The notes: a model not told the origin generated them from the sequence alone. 64,000 nucleotides of DNA from Roseburia rectibacter (GCF_014287515.2 NZ_CP092473.1:957001-1021000); one strand, 5' to 3'; shown: positions 36,919-45,306, counted from the stretch's first letter. Numbers and translations are program-made.

Positions 36919-37788
36919 ATGAAGGAAATATCAGTAAAAGCACTTGCAAAAATTAACCTTGGACTTGATGTTGTACGCAGACGTGAAGATGGATATCATG
37001 AAGTGAAAATGGTTATGCAGACGATACATCTGTTTGATCGTCTTGAAATGAAAAAGACCGCAGGCGGGATCACAATGACAACGAACCTGTCTTTTTTGCC
37101 GACCAATGAAAATAATCTGGTTTATACGGCAGCAAAACTTCTGATCGATGAATTTCAGATCAAGGACGGCATCGATGTAAAACTGCACAAGCATATTCCG
37201 GTTGCAGCCGGGATGGCAGGAGGAAGTACAGATGCAGCAGCAGTGCTTTATGGTATGAACCGGATGTTTGAACTTGGACTGTCTAAGGAGGAGCTGATGC
37301 AGCGCGGAGTTAAGATCGGAGCGGATGTTCCTTACTGTATTATGCGTGGAACCGCGCTTGCAGAGGGAATCGGTGAGAAACTTACAGCACTGCCTCCGAT
37401 GGTAAAATGTCCGGTGCTGATCGCAAAACCACAGATTTCTGTATCGACGAAGTTTGTATATGAGAATCTCAGACTGGATGAAAACACTGTTCATCCGGAT
37501 ATTGACCGGCTGGTTGAGGATATCAGACAGAAAAATCTTGCAGCTGTTACCGCAGATATGGGAAATGTTTTAGAAACAGTAACAATCCCGAATTATCCGG
37601 TAATTGCAGAAATCAAAGAACATATGATGGTGCATGGGGCTGCAGGGGCAATGATGAGCGGGAGCGGTCCGACCGTATTCGGATTGTTTGATGATAAAGA
37701 GAAAGCGGTTGCAGCATATGAGGCGATGCAGGCATCCGGACTGGCAAAACAGGTTTACCTGACCAGTATTTACAACAACATGAGATAA
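36919..37788 (+). CDS. ispE: 4-diphosphocytidyl-2-C-methyl-D-erythritol kinase
   Basis: 289 residues from ATG 36919 (an in-frame ATG at 36910 is possible; the upstream site is weak). GHMP kinase: KALAKINLGLDVVRRREDGYHEV, ATP loop PVAAGMAGGSTDAAAVL, DVPYCIMRGTALAEGIGE, and GAMMSGSGPTVFGLF. It phosphorylates CDP-methylerythritol in the non-mevalonate isoprenoid route, which feeds undecaprenol. It is 8-26 bp upstream of a FadR-type regulator and probably cotranscribed. Confidence 0.95.
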   Translation: MKEISVKALAKINLGLDVVRRREDGYHEVKMVMQTIHLFDRLEMKKTAGGITMTTNLSFLPTNENNLVYTAAKLLIDEFQIKDGIDVKLHKHIPVAAGMAGGSTDAAAVLYGMNRMFELGLSKEELMQRGVKIGADVPYCIMRGTALAEGIGEKLTALPPMVKCPVLIAKPQISVSTKFVYENLRLDENTVHPDIDRLVEDIRQKNLAAVTADMGNVLETVTIPNYPVIAEIKEHMMVHGAAGAMMSGSGPTVFGLFDDKEKAVAAYEAMQASGLAKQVYLTSIYNNMR

Positions 37789-37814
37789 GCGAAGAAATGG
37801 AGGAAGACAGGTTT

Positions 37815-38489
37815 ATGACAGACGATTTGACGCTGAATATGGATGCGTATCTGCCTCTTCGGGACGTGGTGTTTAATACACTGCGCGAGGCAATCTTAAA
37901 AGGAGAGTTAAAACCCGGAGAGCGTCTGATGGAATTGCAGCTTGCTGCAAAGTTAGGCGTCAGCCGTACACCAATCCGTGAGGCAATCCGTATGTTAGAG
38001 CAGGAAGGACTTGCGGTCACAATTCCGAGAAAAGGTGCGGAAGTAGCCAAAATGACGGAAAAGGATATGGAGGATGTGCTTCAGATCCGTGACGCCTTAG
38101 ATGAACTTGCTGCATCGATCGCATGTGAACAGATGACGAAAGAACAGTTAGATACCCTGACAGAAACAATGCATGAGTTTGAGGAATCTACCAAATCAAA
38201 AGATTTAAAAAAGATCGCGGCAGCAGATGTAAAGTTTCATGATATTATTTATCAGGCAACCGGCAATCCAAAACTTGTTAATATGCTCAATAATTTAAGA
38301 GAGCAGATGTACCGCTATCGCGTCGAGTATTTAAAGGATGAAAGAAATTATCCGACATTGATGCGGGAGCATAATGAGATCGTGGAAGGACTTATGACAA
38401 AGGATAAAGTGCGTGTGACAGAAGCGATGCACAAACATGTCAAAAATCAGGTCGTGGCAGTCAAGGAAATGATACGTGAGCAGGAGTAG
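37815..38489 (+). CDS. GntR-family (FadR subgroup) transcription regulator
   Basis: 224 residues from ATG 37815 (an ATG at 37797 is also in frame). Winged helix: LREAILKGELKPGERLMELQLAAKLGVSRTPIREAIRMLEQEGLA, then a helical FCD effector domain with metal-ligand-type residues (DVKFHDIIYQATGN, EHNEIVEGL, AMHKHVKN). FCD proteins sense small organic acids. It follows ispE directly, an arrangement common in clostridia without a proven link. A terminator follows. Confidence 0.9.
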   Translation: MTDDLTLNMDAYLPLRDVVFNTLREAILKGELKPGERLMELQLAAKLGVSRTPIREAIRMLEQEGLAVTIPRKGAEVAKMTEKDMEDVLQIRDALDELAASIACEQMTKEQLDTLTETMHEFEESTKSKDLKKIAAADVKFHDIIYQATGNPKLVNMLNNLREQMYRYRVEYLKDERNYPTLMREHNEIVEGLMTKDKVRVTEAMHKHVKNQVVAVKEMIREQE

Positions 38490-38551
38490 CTGCTGCTTCG
38501 CAAAAGTTGTATAATCCGTGGAAAATCGCATAGAATAAGAAACAGAAATGA

Positions 38552-38577
38552 GGATAAGCGTTTGCTTATCCTTTTTT
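38552..38577 (+). terminator. Terminator after the GntR gene
   Basis: GGATAAGC/GCTTATCC is a perfect 8-bp stem with loop GTTT, followed by TTTTTT. Confidence 0.93.
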
Positions 38578-38606
38578 GCTGCCACTAAATGATGGTTTGT
38601 TGGGCT

Positions 38607-38922
38607 ATGAGTTCCCCGGCGAAGGGGGGTGGAGTTTTGTGAGTGGCAAATTGCATCAAGCCGGGACTGTTTTGTTCCGTTGTACGAAAATAAGGCAAGT
38701 CTAAGTCAGCCTGATTTAATGTTTCTCGGAGTGACGTGTGCGTCTTAAACGCCCCGTCCGGGGGCATTAAGACTTGTGCTGCCGTCCATGGCAGCACAAC
38801 ACTGTGTTACGAACAGGCAGACTAAGATTGCCTAATTTTCTCCCAAAGTCACAAAACGAATCCCGGCTTGATGCGATTTGCCAGCCACTAAGTTGTGAAC
38901 CACCCTTAGCCGGGGAACTCAT
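38607..38922. repeat. Long palindromic element C (316 bp), structured, possible ncRNA
   Basis: The ends ATGAGTTCCCCGGC (38607) and GCCGGGGAACTCAT are inverted repeats, and pairing continues inward through GGCAAATTGCATCAAGCCGGGA. Two hairpins sit in the centre: GTCTTAA..GCCCC/GGGGC..TTAAGAC (38742-38773) and TTGTGCTGCC/GGCAGCACAA with loop GTCCAT (38774-38799). Unpaired blocks such as 38675-38694 (TTCCGTTGTACGAAAATAAG) and 38833-38852 (TAATTTTCTCCCAAAGTCAC) are shared with element D. No open frame. Confidence 0.88.
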
Positions 38923-39268
38923 TTTGCAACCTTGGAAGTGCGTAAATTTTTAATGTTTGTGTCTGAATCAGATTAAAAAATATTTCCAAATAACTATATT
39001 TAATAGATTATTATTGGTTTGATAATACTGGAAAACCTCAATATATCCCATTATGCCTATGTTTATTGCCATACACATTTGAAAAAATATTCTGTGTTAT
39101 TTGGTCTGACAATTTACGAAATAATTCATGTAATACAATGTAGTAGATGGAAATTCTGGGAAGTCATCAGGCTAAATATTAATGATACAGCACATTAGAA
39201 TTTTAAGCATATTTTTATTCGTGCGAATATCAAAAATCCACACCCGCGCCCCCAATTCTGAGATGAAC
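38923..39268. other. AT-rich gap between elements C and D
   Basis: No open frame with a ribosome site and no conserved motif. The only structure I see is a small ATTCG/CGAAT hairpin near 39217. Apparently spacer DNA. Confidence 0.6.
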
Positions 39269-39578
39269 CGCCCACCCAAATGGTGTTCACAACCTGAAGA
39301 CTGGCATCTTGCGCAAAGCCTGAGCTGATTTTGTGACTTTGGGAGAAAATTAGAAAATCTTAGTGTGTCTGTAGGTATACAGTGATGTTCTGCCACGGAT
39401 GGCAGAACAAGGCAGCATCGAGTCATGGATGACTCGTTGTTGCCGGTCACGTCACTCCGAGAAAATCTAACTCAGACACACTTAGACTTTTCTTATTTTC
39501 GTACAACGGAACCAAAATTAACTCCGGCTTTGCGCAAAATGCCATTCACAGACCTACGACACACCATTTGGACGGGCG
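39269..39578. repeat. Long palindromic element D (310 bp), homologue of C in opposite orientation
   Basis: Outer arms begin CGCCCACCCAAATGGTGT (39269) and end in the near reverse complement at 39578; pairing continues through GGCATYTTGCGCAAAGCC in both arms. Central hairpins are GTTCTGCC/GGCAGAAC with loop ACGGAT (39387-39408) and CGAGTCA/TGACTCG (39419-39436). Blocks 39492-39511, 39333-39352 and 39448-39464 are exact reverse complements of conserved blocks in element C. The stems differ from C but remain paired. Confidence 0.88.
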
Positions 39579-39645
39579 ACGCATGTCAACCACAAACCAG
39601 CATTTGTTGGATAGTTCATTAAACAGTGCAGAAATGGAGATTATT

Positions 39646-41124
39646 ATGACAGAGAAAATACCGGTTTCAAAGAGGCTGAGCGAGAATATCGCACAGATGG
39701 AGCAGTTTTTTCATGAGTGTGATGATATCAAGAAGAAGGAAATGATGCTTGGCAGGCAGATGGATGTGCCATGTTATCTGACGTTTATTGAGGTGTCGGT
39801 AGATATGGGAACATCGGCGCTTGGCGAGGTATTAAAGCATTTAAATGGGCTTGAAAAAGACGAAATCTATCAGGTGCTTGAGAAGAATGCGCTGGGAATT
39901 TCGGATGCAACGTATTTTGACACGATAGAAGATGCGGTGGACGGACTTCTGACCGGAGAAGTGATCCTGTTTGTGGAAGGATTTGACCAGGCAGTAAAGA
40001 TACCGGATGACGGTTATCCGAATATGGGAATCACAGAGGCAGATTCGGAGAAGGTGATAAGGGGTTCTAATGAAGGATTTTGTGATTCCGTCAAGCAGAA
40101 TGCAGCATTGATCCGGAAGCGTATCCGTTCGCCGAAAGTCAAGGTGAAGCAGAAGAAATGTGGTGTGCGTTCGAACACGAATGTCTATCTTGTTTTCATG
40201 GAGGATCTGGTGTATCCGGGACTGGTGAGGGAGATCGAGCACAGGCTGGAAGGATTTGAGATTGACGGAGTGCTGGACAGTGGTGTGATCGAACAGCTTA
40301 CCGAAGAAAAGTGGTATTCGCCGTTTCCGCAGTTTCAGACAACGGAGCGCCCGGACCGTGCAGCAATGGCTGTTTTAGAGGGACGGGTGGTCGTACTTTC
40401 GGACAATTCTCCGGTTGGGCTGATCCTGCCGACAGATTATAATTCGTTTATTAAGACGAGTGATGATTATTACAACCGGTGGGAAATTGCGAGTTTTGGA
40501 AGATTATTGCGTTATGTTGCATCCTTTTTTGCGATGACACTGCCGGGATTTTATCTTGCCGTGACAAATTTTCATACACAGATACTGCCAACTATGCTGC
40601 TTTTATCTTTTGCAGATGCAAGAAGCGGGGTGCCGTTTCCTGCAGTGGTCGAGGTGATCTTGATGGAACTTTCGTTTGAACTTTTGAGGGAGGCAGGTGT
40701 GCGGTTACCCGGTGCCATGGGAAATACGATCGGTATCGTCGGAGGACTGATCATTGGACAGGCGGCAGTCGAGGCGAATCTGGTCAGCCCGATCGTTGTG
40801 ATCGTGATCTCATTTACAGCGCTATGCTCATTTGCGATACCGAATGAGGAATTTGCAACAGCATTCCGTCTTTTGAAATTCTTTTTTATCGGAATGTGTG
40901 CATGGTTAGGCTACTTTGGTATGCTGCTTGGATTGCTATTTGTACTGATTCATCTGGCACATTTAAAAAGTTTTGGAATCCCGTACCTGATGCCATTTGT
41001 CGGGGCAGATCTGACCGACTATGAAGACGAGCGGGACTTTCTGTGGCGTCTGCCGATACGGAAACTGACCAAGCGCCCGATCTACGCAAAGCGGGATGAG
41101 CGGGTGAAACTGAAATTGAAATAA
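39646..41124 (+). CDS. GerA-type spore germination receptor subunit
   Basis: 492 residues from ATG 39646 (GGAG eight bases upstream); an in-frame ATG upstream lies in element D. The soluble N-terminal domain (PCYLTFIEVSVDMGTSALGEVL, EGFDQAVKIPDDGYPN, EADSEKVIRGSNEGFCDSV) is followed by about five membrane segments from GRLLRYVASFFAMTLPGFYLA. GerA-family proteins form nutrient-sensing channels in the inner spore membrane with GerB and GerC. The next gene encodes GerB and GerC as one chain, so this operon is a complete receptor. Confidence 0.93.
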   Translation: MTEKIPVSKRLSENIAQMEQFFHECDDIKKKEMMLGRQMDVPCYLTFIEVSVDMGTSALGEVLKHLNGLEKDEIYQVLEKNALGISDATYFDTIEDAVDGLLTGEVILFVEGFDQAVKIPDDGYPNMGITEADSEKVIRGSNEGFCDSVKQNAALIRKRIRSPKVKVKQKKCGVRSNTNVYLVFMEDLVYPGLVREIEHRLEGFEIDGVLDSGVIEQLTEEKWYSPFPQFQTTERPDRAAMAVLEGRVVVLSDNSPVGLILPTDYNSFIKTSDDYYNRWEIASFGRLLRYVASFFAMTLPGFYLAVTNFHTQILPTMLLLSFADARSGVPFPAVVEVILMELSFELLREAGVRLPGAMGNTIGIVGGLIIGQAAVEANLVSPIVVIVISFTALCSFAIPNEEFATAFRLLKFFFIGMCAWLGYFGMLLGLLFVLIHLAHLKSFGIPYLMPFVGADLTDYEDERDFLWRLPIRKLTKRPIYAKRDERVKLKLK

Positions 41125-41208
41125 GTATGAAAGATGTTTCGAATAAAATTTGAAATGAGTACGAAAGATGTTTGAAACAGTAAAACGAGCATGAAGGATG
41201 TTTGAAAC
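41124..41208 (+). repeat. Three 21-bp direct repeats between gerA- and gerB-type genes
   Basis: Copies at 41124-41144, 41158-41178 and 41188-41208 follow AG(T/C)A(T/C)GAA(A/G)GATGTTTGAAAC, the first diverging at its end. They fill most of the 101-bp gap up to the AAAGGAG ribosome site. Possibly slippage products; a regulatory role is unknown. Confidence 0.7.
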
Positions 41209-41225
41209 AAAAAGGAGAAAAAATT

Positions 41226-43331
41226 ATGTTTTCATCGAACGAAAAGATTTCAGGTCGTCAGGCTTTCCGGCTTCTGGTTTTTGATCTTCTGGGACTTGGA
41301 ACACTTTTGATCCCGACTGCGGTTGCAGGTTTTTGCGGAAGAGATGGAATATTTTGTATCATTGCGGGAACGGTTGCAGGAATTTTGTTTTTGAAGCTGA
41401 TGGTTTATGCGGTGGGGGATATGCAGGGCAGTTTTGCAGAATATACCGTAAACATGTGTGGTACATTTTTTGGAAAGATCATACAAGCGGGGTATTTTTT
41501 ATATCTGGTGCTGTTAGCGGGATATACGGCATATCTTTTTTCTGTGACGGTGTTAAACAACCTGCTGCGGGGAGAATCATTTTATCTGGTGCTTGTGCTG
41601 ATCTTAGGTTTAGTCTGGTATGGTCTGTTAAGCGGGATCGAGGGCAGGGCGCGTGTCTATGAACTGCTATTCTGGATCATCCTGATACCGCTTTTTATCA
41701 TGTTAGCGTCCGCACTTGATGAGGTGAAAACGGATTATTGGAATCCGGTGTTTTTTACGGAAAAAAGTGATTTTTTTGCCGGCAGTTATTATGTGTTTAT
41801 CTGTTCATCTCTTATTTTTCTTGTTTTGTTTCTGGGAGGGTATCTGCGAAAACGGGAAAGCCTGATGAAAGCAGGACGCCTCGCATTGATTTTCACCGGC
41901 TGCCTGGAGGCAGGACTTTATCTGATCCTGCTTGGAGTGTTTGGAGGTGCGGCACTCTCAGACATGCAGACTCCGGCGATCACACTGATGAGTACGATTA
42001 AAATTACCGGTGGATTTTTAAAAAGGGCAGATGCATTTATGTTTGGAATCTGGTTCTTTACATTGTATGCATTGTTAAATAGTGCAGTATTTTATGCAGA
42101 AATGTTATTAAATGGTTTATATCATGCAAAAAAAAGACAGACATTGTGGAAAAAGTGGGAACGTGCGGCAGTGTTTGCTGTTGTTTTTGGCATTGCAGTA
42201 TTCTTTTACAGTTCAAAAGAAAATACGGTACTGTATGAGAAATTTGTGTGGTATATCGGAACACCGTTTCTGGTGCTTATTCCTGTCGTGTTTGCAGTCA
42301 TCCGGTATAAGAAACAATGGAAACATAAAAATTATCCTATTCTGCGCGTTTATCTGATGATAGGTGTCCTGTTTGTACTGACTGGTCTTTCCGGCTGTGC
42401 CACGGCAGAACTTGAGGAGCGCAACTTCCCGATCGAAATGGCAGTATGTGATATGGAACAGTTTGACAGGGAATGGCTAAATGCCGATGAGTCCGGGAAC
42501 CGCGTGGTGGATTACAGCCATATGAAGGTTATTCTGCTGGATCAGACCTTTTTAGAGGATGCAGAAAATATGGATGCTTTTCTGGAGATTCTGGAAAAAA
42601 AGAGCGACGTGCCAAGAAATACTTATCTTGTGGTGGCAGAGGATGCACAGGCAATTTTAAATCTGCAGGAAAATATGGAAGAGTCCGTGGGAACTTATCT
42701 GGAAGATTATTTTGAAGATGTATCTGAAATCAAAAAGACTGCGTATCCGACGATTGGTATGCTTTATCAGGAGCAGGAAAATAAAATGGAAACACTGTTC
42801 ATCCCCTATGTTGGGGAAGCAGAAAAAAAACCTGCCGTGAGGGGGTATTATGTCTGGAAACGCGGTGAGGCAGCAGGACTTATTAACAATCAGACGGCGA
42901 TGCTTTCTTTTTTTATCCAGAATCAAATGAAAGAATATACGCTGACGCTTGCAGACGGAGTGGATGTACGCCTGTTTGATCCGCACAATCAGATTGTTTT
43001 TTCGCAGACAGAAGATAAAAGAGTCATCGCAGAAATTAATTGTAGTGGAGAGATTCTGTATGAAAAACCGGGATGGAGGAAGAAGATACAGGCAGAATAT
43101 GGTCAAGGCTTAAAATCCGGTGATATAAAGGAAGAACTGGAGAAACAGATTACAGAATATTTTCAGATAATCGCACAAAAAGCGGAGATCGACTGCATGA
43201 ACAGCTATAAAAAACTGGGCGGACAGCGCAGGGACTGGTATCTGTTTTATCAGAAGCAGCCTAAGCAGTATGAAAAAGATATGGAAATAATTTACAAGGT
43301 AAAGGTTGACTGGGTAAATCTGGGTGAGTGA
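41226..43331 (+). CDS. GerB-GerC fusion: germination receptor permease subunit joined to lipoprotein subunit
   Basis: 701 residues from ATG 41226 (AAAAAGGAG upstream). Residues 1-about 365 are a GerB-type amino-acid-permease-like domain with ten membrane segments, beginning ISGRQAFRLLVFDLLGLGTLLIPT. A hydrophobic stretch then runs into LTGLSGC (Cys391), which has the form of a lipoprotein signal and lipobox but is internal. Residues 392-701 match GerC (ERNFPIEMAVCDM early; the usual C-terminal VKVDWVNLGE). The two are normally separate proteins. Whether the chain is cut and lipidated at Cys391 is unknown. Confidence 0.87.
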   Translation: MFSSNEKISGRQAFRLLVFDLLGLGTLLIPTAVAGFCGRDGIFCIIAGTVAGILFLKLMVYAVGDMQGSFAEYTVNMCGTFFGKIIQAGYFLYLVLLAGYTAYLFSVTVLNNLLRGESFYLVLVLILGLVWYGLLSGIEGRARVYELLFWIILIPLFIMLASALDEVKTDYWNPVFFTEKSDFFAGSYYVFICSSLIFLVLFLGGYLRKRESLMKAGRLALIFTGCLEAGLYLILLGVFGGAALSDMQTPAITLMSTIKITGGFLKRADAFMFGIWFFTLYALLNSAVFYAEMLLNGLYHAKKRQTLWKKWERAAVFAVVFGIAVFFYSSKENTVLYEKFVWYIGTPFLVLIPVVFAVIRYKKQWKHKNYPILRVYLMIGVLFVLTGLSGCATAELEERNFPIEMAVCDMEQFDREWLNADESGNRVVDYSHMKVILLDQTFLEDAENMDAFLEILEKKSDVPRNTYLVVAEDAQAILNLQENMEESVGTYLEDYFEDVSEIKKTAYPTIGMLYQEQENKMETLFIPYVGEAEKKPAVRGYYVWKRGEAAGLINNQTAMLSFFIQNQMKEYTLTLADGVDVRLFDPHNQIVFSQTEDKRVIAEINCSGEILYEKPGWRKKIQAEYGQGLKSGDIKEELEKQITEYFQIIAQKAEIDCMNSYKKLGGQRRDWYLFYQKQPKQYEKDMEIIYKVKVDWVNLGE

Positions 43332-43347
43332 AAAGGTGGTGGTTAGA

Positions 43348-43499
43348 AAGATTCGGGTGGCAAAAGGTGTTTCATAACTTAGTGGCCGGTAAATTGCACG
43401 AAGCAGGGACTAATTTTCGGACATCGGAACAAAATAGGCACTGTTTTGTGCAATTTGCCAATCAAGAAATTAAAAGTCCCCTTTTGCCACCCGAATCTT
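43348..43499. repeat. Palindromic element E (152 bp), short relative of C and D
   Basis: AAGATTCGGGTGGCAAAAGG (43348) pairs with the reverse complement ending at 43499. On the minus strand it carries GGCAAATTGCAC, the block TTCCGATGTCCGAAAATTA (43411-43429, three changes in 19 from element C) and CCACTAAGTTATGAA, all in the same order as element C. The central hairpins of C and D are missing. No believable open frame. Confidence 0.82.
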
Positions 43500-43660
43500 A
43501 TAAAATAGCCCCGATCACCAGTCCAAAGAGAAAGATCCCTGCCAAAATCAGATCCTTTTTATAACTCCGATTCCTTTCTTTTAATGCGTACAAATTTGAT
43601 TATATGGAAAATAATATCATTGTTTTAAAATGATAACAATAGATTTTGTTAACAGGTTTT

Positions 43661-43690
43661 GTATAAAAACAAAAACAAGTGGAATACTCC
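43661..43690 (+). promoter_or_regulatory. Possible sigma-F-type promoter of spoIIR
   Basis: GTATA (43661-43665), 15 bp, then GGAATACTCC (43681) loosely fits the forespore sigma-F pattern (GYATA, then GGNNANANT). spoIIR is sigma-F-dependent in Bacillus. The -10 match is imperfect. Confidence 0.35.
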
Positions 43691-43717
43691 TGCTATCAAA
43701 CAGAAAAGGAGTATTCC
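43681..43717 (+). promoter_or_regulatory. Perfect inverted repeat holding the spoIIR ribosome site
   Basis: GGAATACTCC (43681-43690) and GGAGTATTCC (43708-43717) are perfect 10-bp complements around 17 bases; the right arm contains the GGAG ribosome site and ends one base before the ATG at 43719. In a transcript covering both arms the ribosome site would be hidden. Confidence 0.75.
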
Positions 43718-43718
43718 A

Positions 43719-44393
43719 ATGAAATTACCGATCATAAAATATAAAAAAGATTTCCTGTACATAACCCTGTTTTTCTTATTTTCTTTTGCCTGTATCATTG
43801 GATTGCGGTATGAACAGAGGCTTGAAATGCAAAAAGGTATCGCAGAAAAGATCATACGCTTTCATGTGATCGCAAACAGTGATGCCAAAGAGGATCAGGA
43901 CTTAAAACTTGCTGTGCGGGATGCCGTCGGTATCCATATGTCAGAACTGTTAAAGGATGTGTCTGACCGCAGCAGTTCAGAAATCGTGATCTGGAAGAAC
44001 ATGGAAAATATGAAGCAGACGGCGAAGAAAGTCATTGCAGACAAAGGATTTGATTATGATGTGGATATCTGCCTGAAAGAAACGGATTTCCCAGTAAAAA
44101 CATATGGTGCGTACACATTTCCGGCAGGAAATTATGAAGCATTGGAGATTATCATCGGAGCGGGGAAGGGACATAACTGGTGGTGTGTGATGTATCCGAA
44201 CATGTGCTTTTCGGATACGATGTACGAGGTGATCGATGAGGATGCGAAAAGTTCATTAAAAAAAGTACTTTCTGATGATGAATATCAGAAAGTACTTGAG
44301 AGTGGCGATTATAAAGTAAGATTTCGTTACCTCACATTTTTAAACCAGTTATGTGAGGATAATAAAAACGCTTACATTGAAAAGGGAAAATAA
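43719..44393 (+). CDS. spoIIR: Stage II sporulation protein R
   Basis: 224 residues from ATG 43719 (AAAAGGAG upstream). One N-terminal membrane segment (FLYITLFFLFSFACIIGL), then the SpoIIR domain: IIRFHVIANSDAKEDQDLKLAVRDAVG, TYGAYTFPAGNYEALEIIIGAGKGHNWWCVMYPNMCF. SpoIIR is made in the forespore under sigma-F, secreted, and triggers SpoIIGA to process pro-sigma-E in the mother cell. It indicates that this lineage kept the sporulation programme. It lies next to germination receptor genes. Confidence 0.95.
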   Translation: MKLPIIKYKKDFLYITLFFLFSFACIIGLRYEQRLEMQKGIAEKIIRFHVIANSDAKEDQDLKLAVRDAVGIHMSELLKDVSDRSSSEIVIWKNMENMKQTAKKVIADKGFDYDVDICLKETDFPVKTYGAYTFPAGNYEALEIIIGAGKGHNWWCVMYPNMCFSDTMYEVIDEDAKSSLKKVLSDDEYQKVLESGDYKVRFRYLTFLNQLCEDNKNAYIEKGK

Positions 44394-44520
44394 TCCCGGT
44401 ATCGGATATGTGTCATCAGATTTTTTGTCTAATGGGAAGTATGATGTACTTTATATCCGATGTTGTTATTGCCAAAGCAGTGCTCGTAAGGAACACCGGT
44501 GAGGGCGGCGATAAGCGGTT

Positions 44521-45086
44521 TTAGGTAAATGCTGCGGTAAAAAGCCATTCTGCGCCGAAAACGAACAGGTACATTCCAAGATGGCGGCGGAAAGTACGGA
44601 TCTTTAAAGTAGATAAGATATCCGTAAAGAGCTTTTTGAAGCCTTCAAAAGCGTTTGCCACGCACTCATCCTCAACCTCGTCACTCGGACGCTCCCAGGA
44701 GTTCGTGTAGAGCAGAATCATGGAAACGATAAGGGTTGCTCCGTATGCAACACCGGTACAGAAGAACGGAGTCGGAGAGTCCTGTCCATAAATGCTGATG
44801 AAAAATCCCGGAAGTGTGTTGTATGGGATCATGACGCTGGTATATACGATCTCAAACATGATATAGGTGGACAGATAATACCAGAAATTCATATTTCCAC
44901 CCATAACAGCGGGTACAGACACATAAGGGGGATTCCAATCAGGATAAAGAAACGTCTTCGTCCAAACCGTTGACCGGGCTTTGTTTTATAAAAGCTGTCG
45001 GAGATAAAACCCATCAGTGGATTCATGATAACATCCAGGGCACCACTGCCGAGTAGGTTGCCTGTTCCATAGGCAAAGCGTACAGT
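44521..45086 (-). pseudogene. Decayed GPH/MFS sugar-cation symporter
   Basis: On the minus strand, residues such as RFAYGTGNLLGSGALDVIMNP and RFGRRRFFILIGIP match the N-terminal part of glycoside-pentoside-hexuronide symporters. A frameshift near 44915-44930 separates this from a second frame with FWYYLSTYIMFEIVYTSVMIPYNTLPG, which then stops at 44521 after about 130 residues. A stop at 45087 cuts the 5' side. The gene would have had over 450 codons, so it is broken in at least three ways. Confidence 0.85.
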
Positions 45087-45209
45087 CTATTGTATAAATT
45101 TAGGCAGTAAAATACTCTCTGTAAATACCTTATCCCAAAAATGAAAGCACTTACATATTTTCTATATACCATTATAGAAAGAGATTTCAAAATATCAAGA
45201 AAAATAGTA

Positions 45210-45241
45210 TTGAATAATAAAAAAAAAACATATAATATAAT
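45210..45241 (+). promoter_or_regulatory. AT-rich promoter region ahead of the DUF1934 gene
   Basis: TTGAAT (45210-45215) precedes two overlapping TATAAT boxes at 45231 and 45236 (spacers 15 and 20). Spacing is not ideal, so the exact promoter is uncertain. Confidence 0.4.
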
Positions 45242-45306
45242 AAGGCAATTTAAGATAAATAATCCTGCAAAAATCAGGCAGGGTTAAATTAGAAATGAGG
45301 ATCAGG

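Noticed and set aside
39425..39622. Open frame across element D
   Set aside because: It reads through the conserved palindromic arms and is not shared in frame by element C.
43328..43564. 78-codon plus-strand frame over element E
   Set aside because: It only spans the palindrome; composition is not protein-like and no ribosome site fits.
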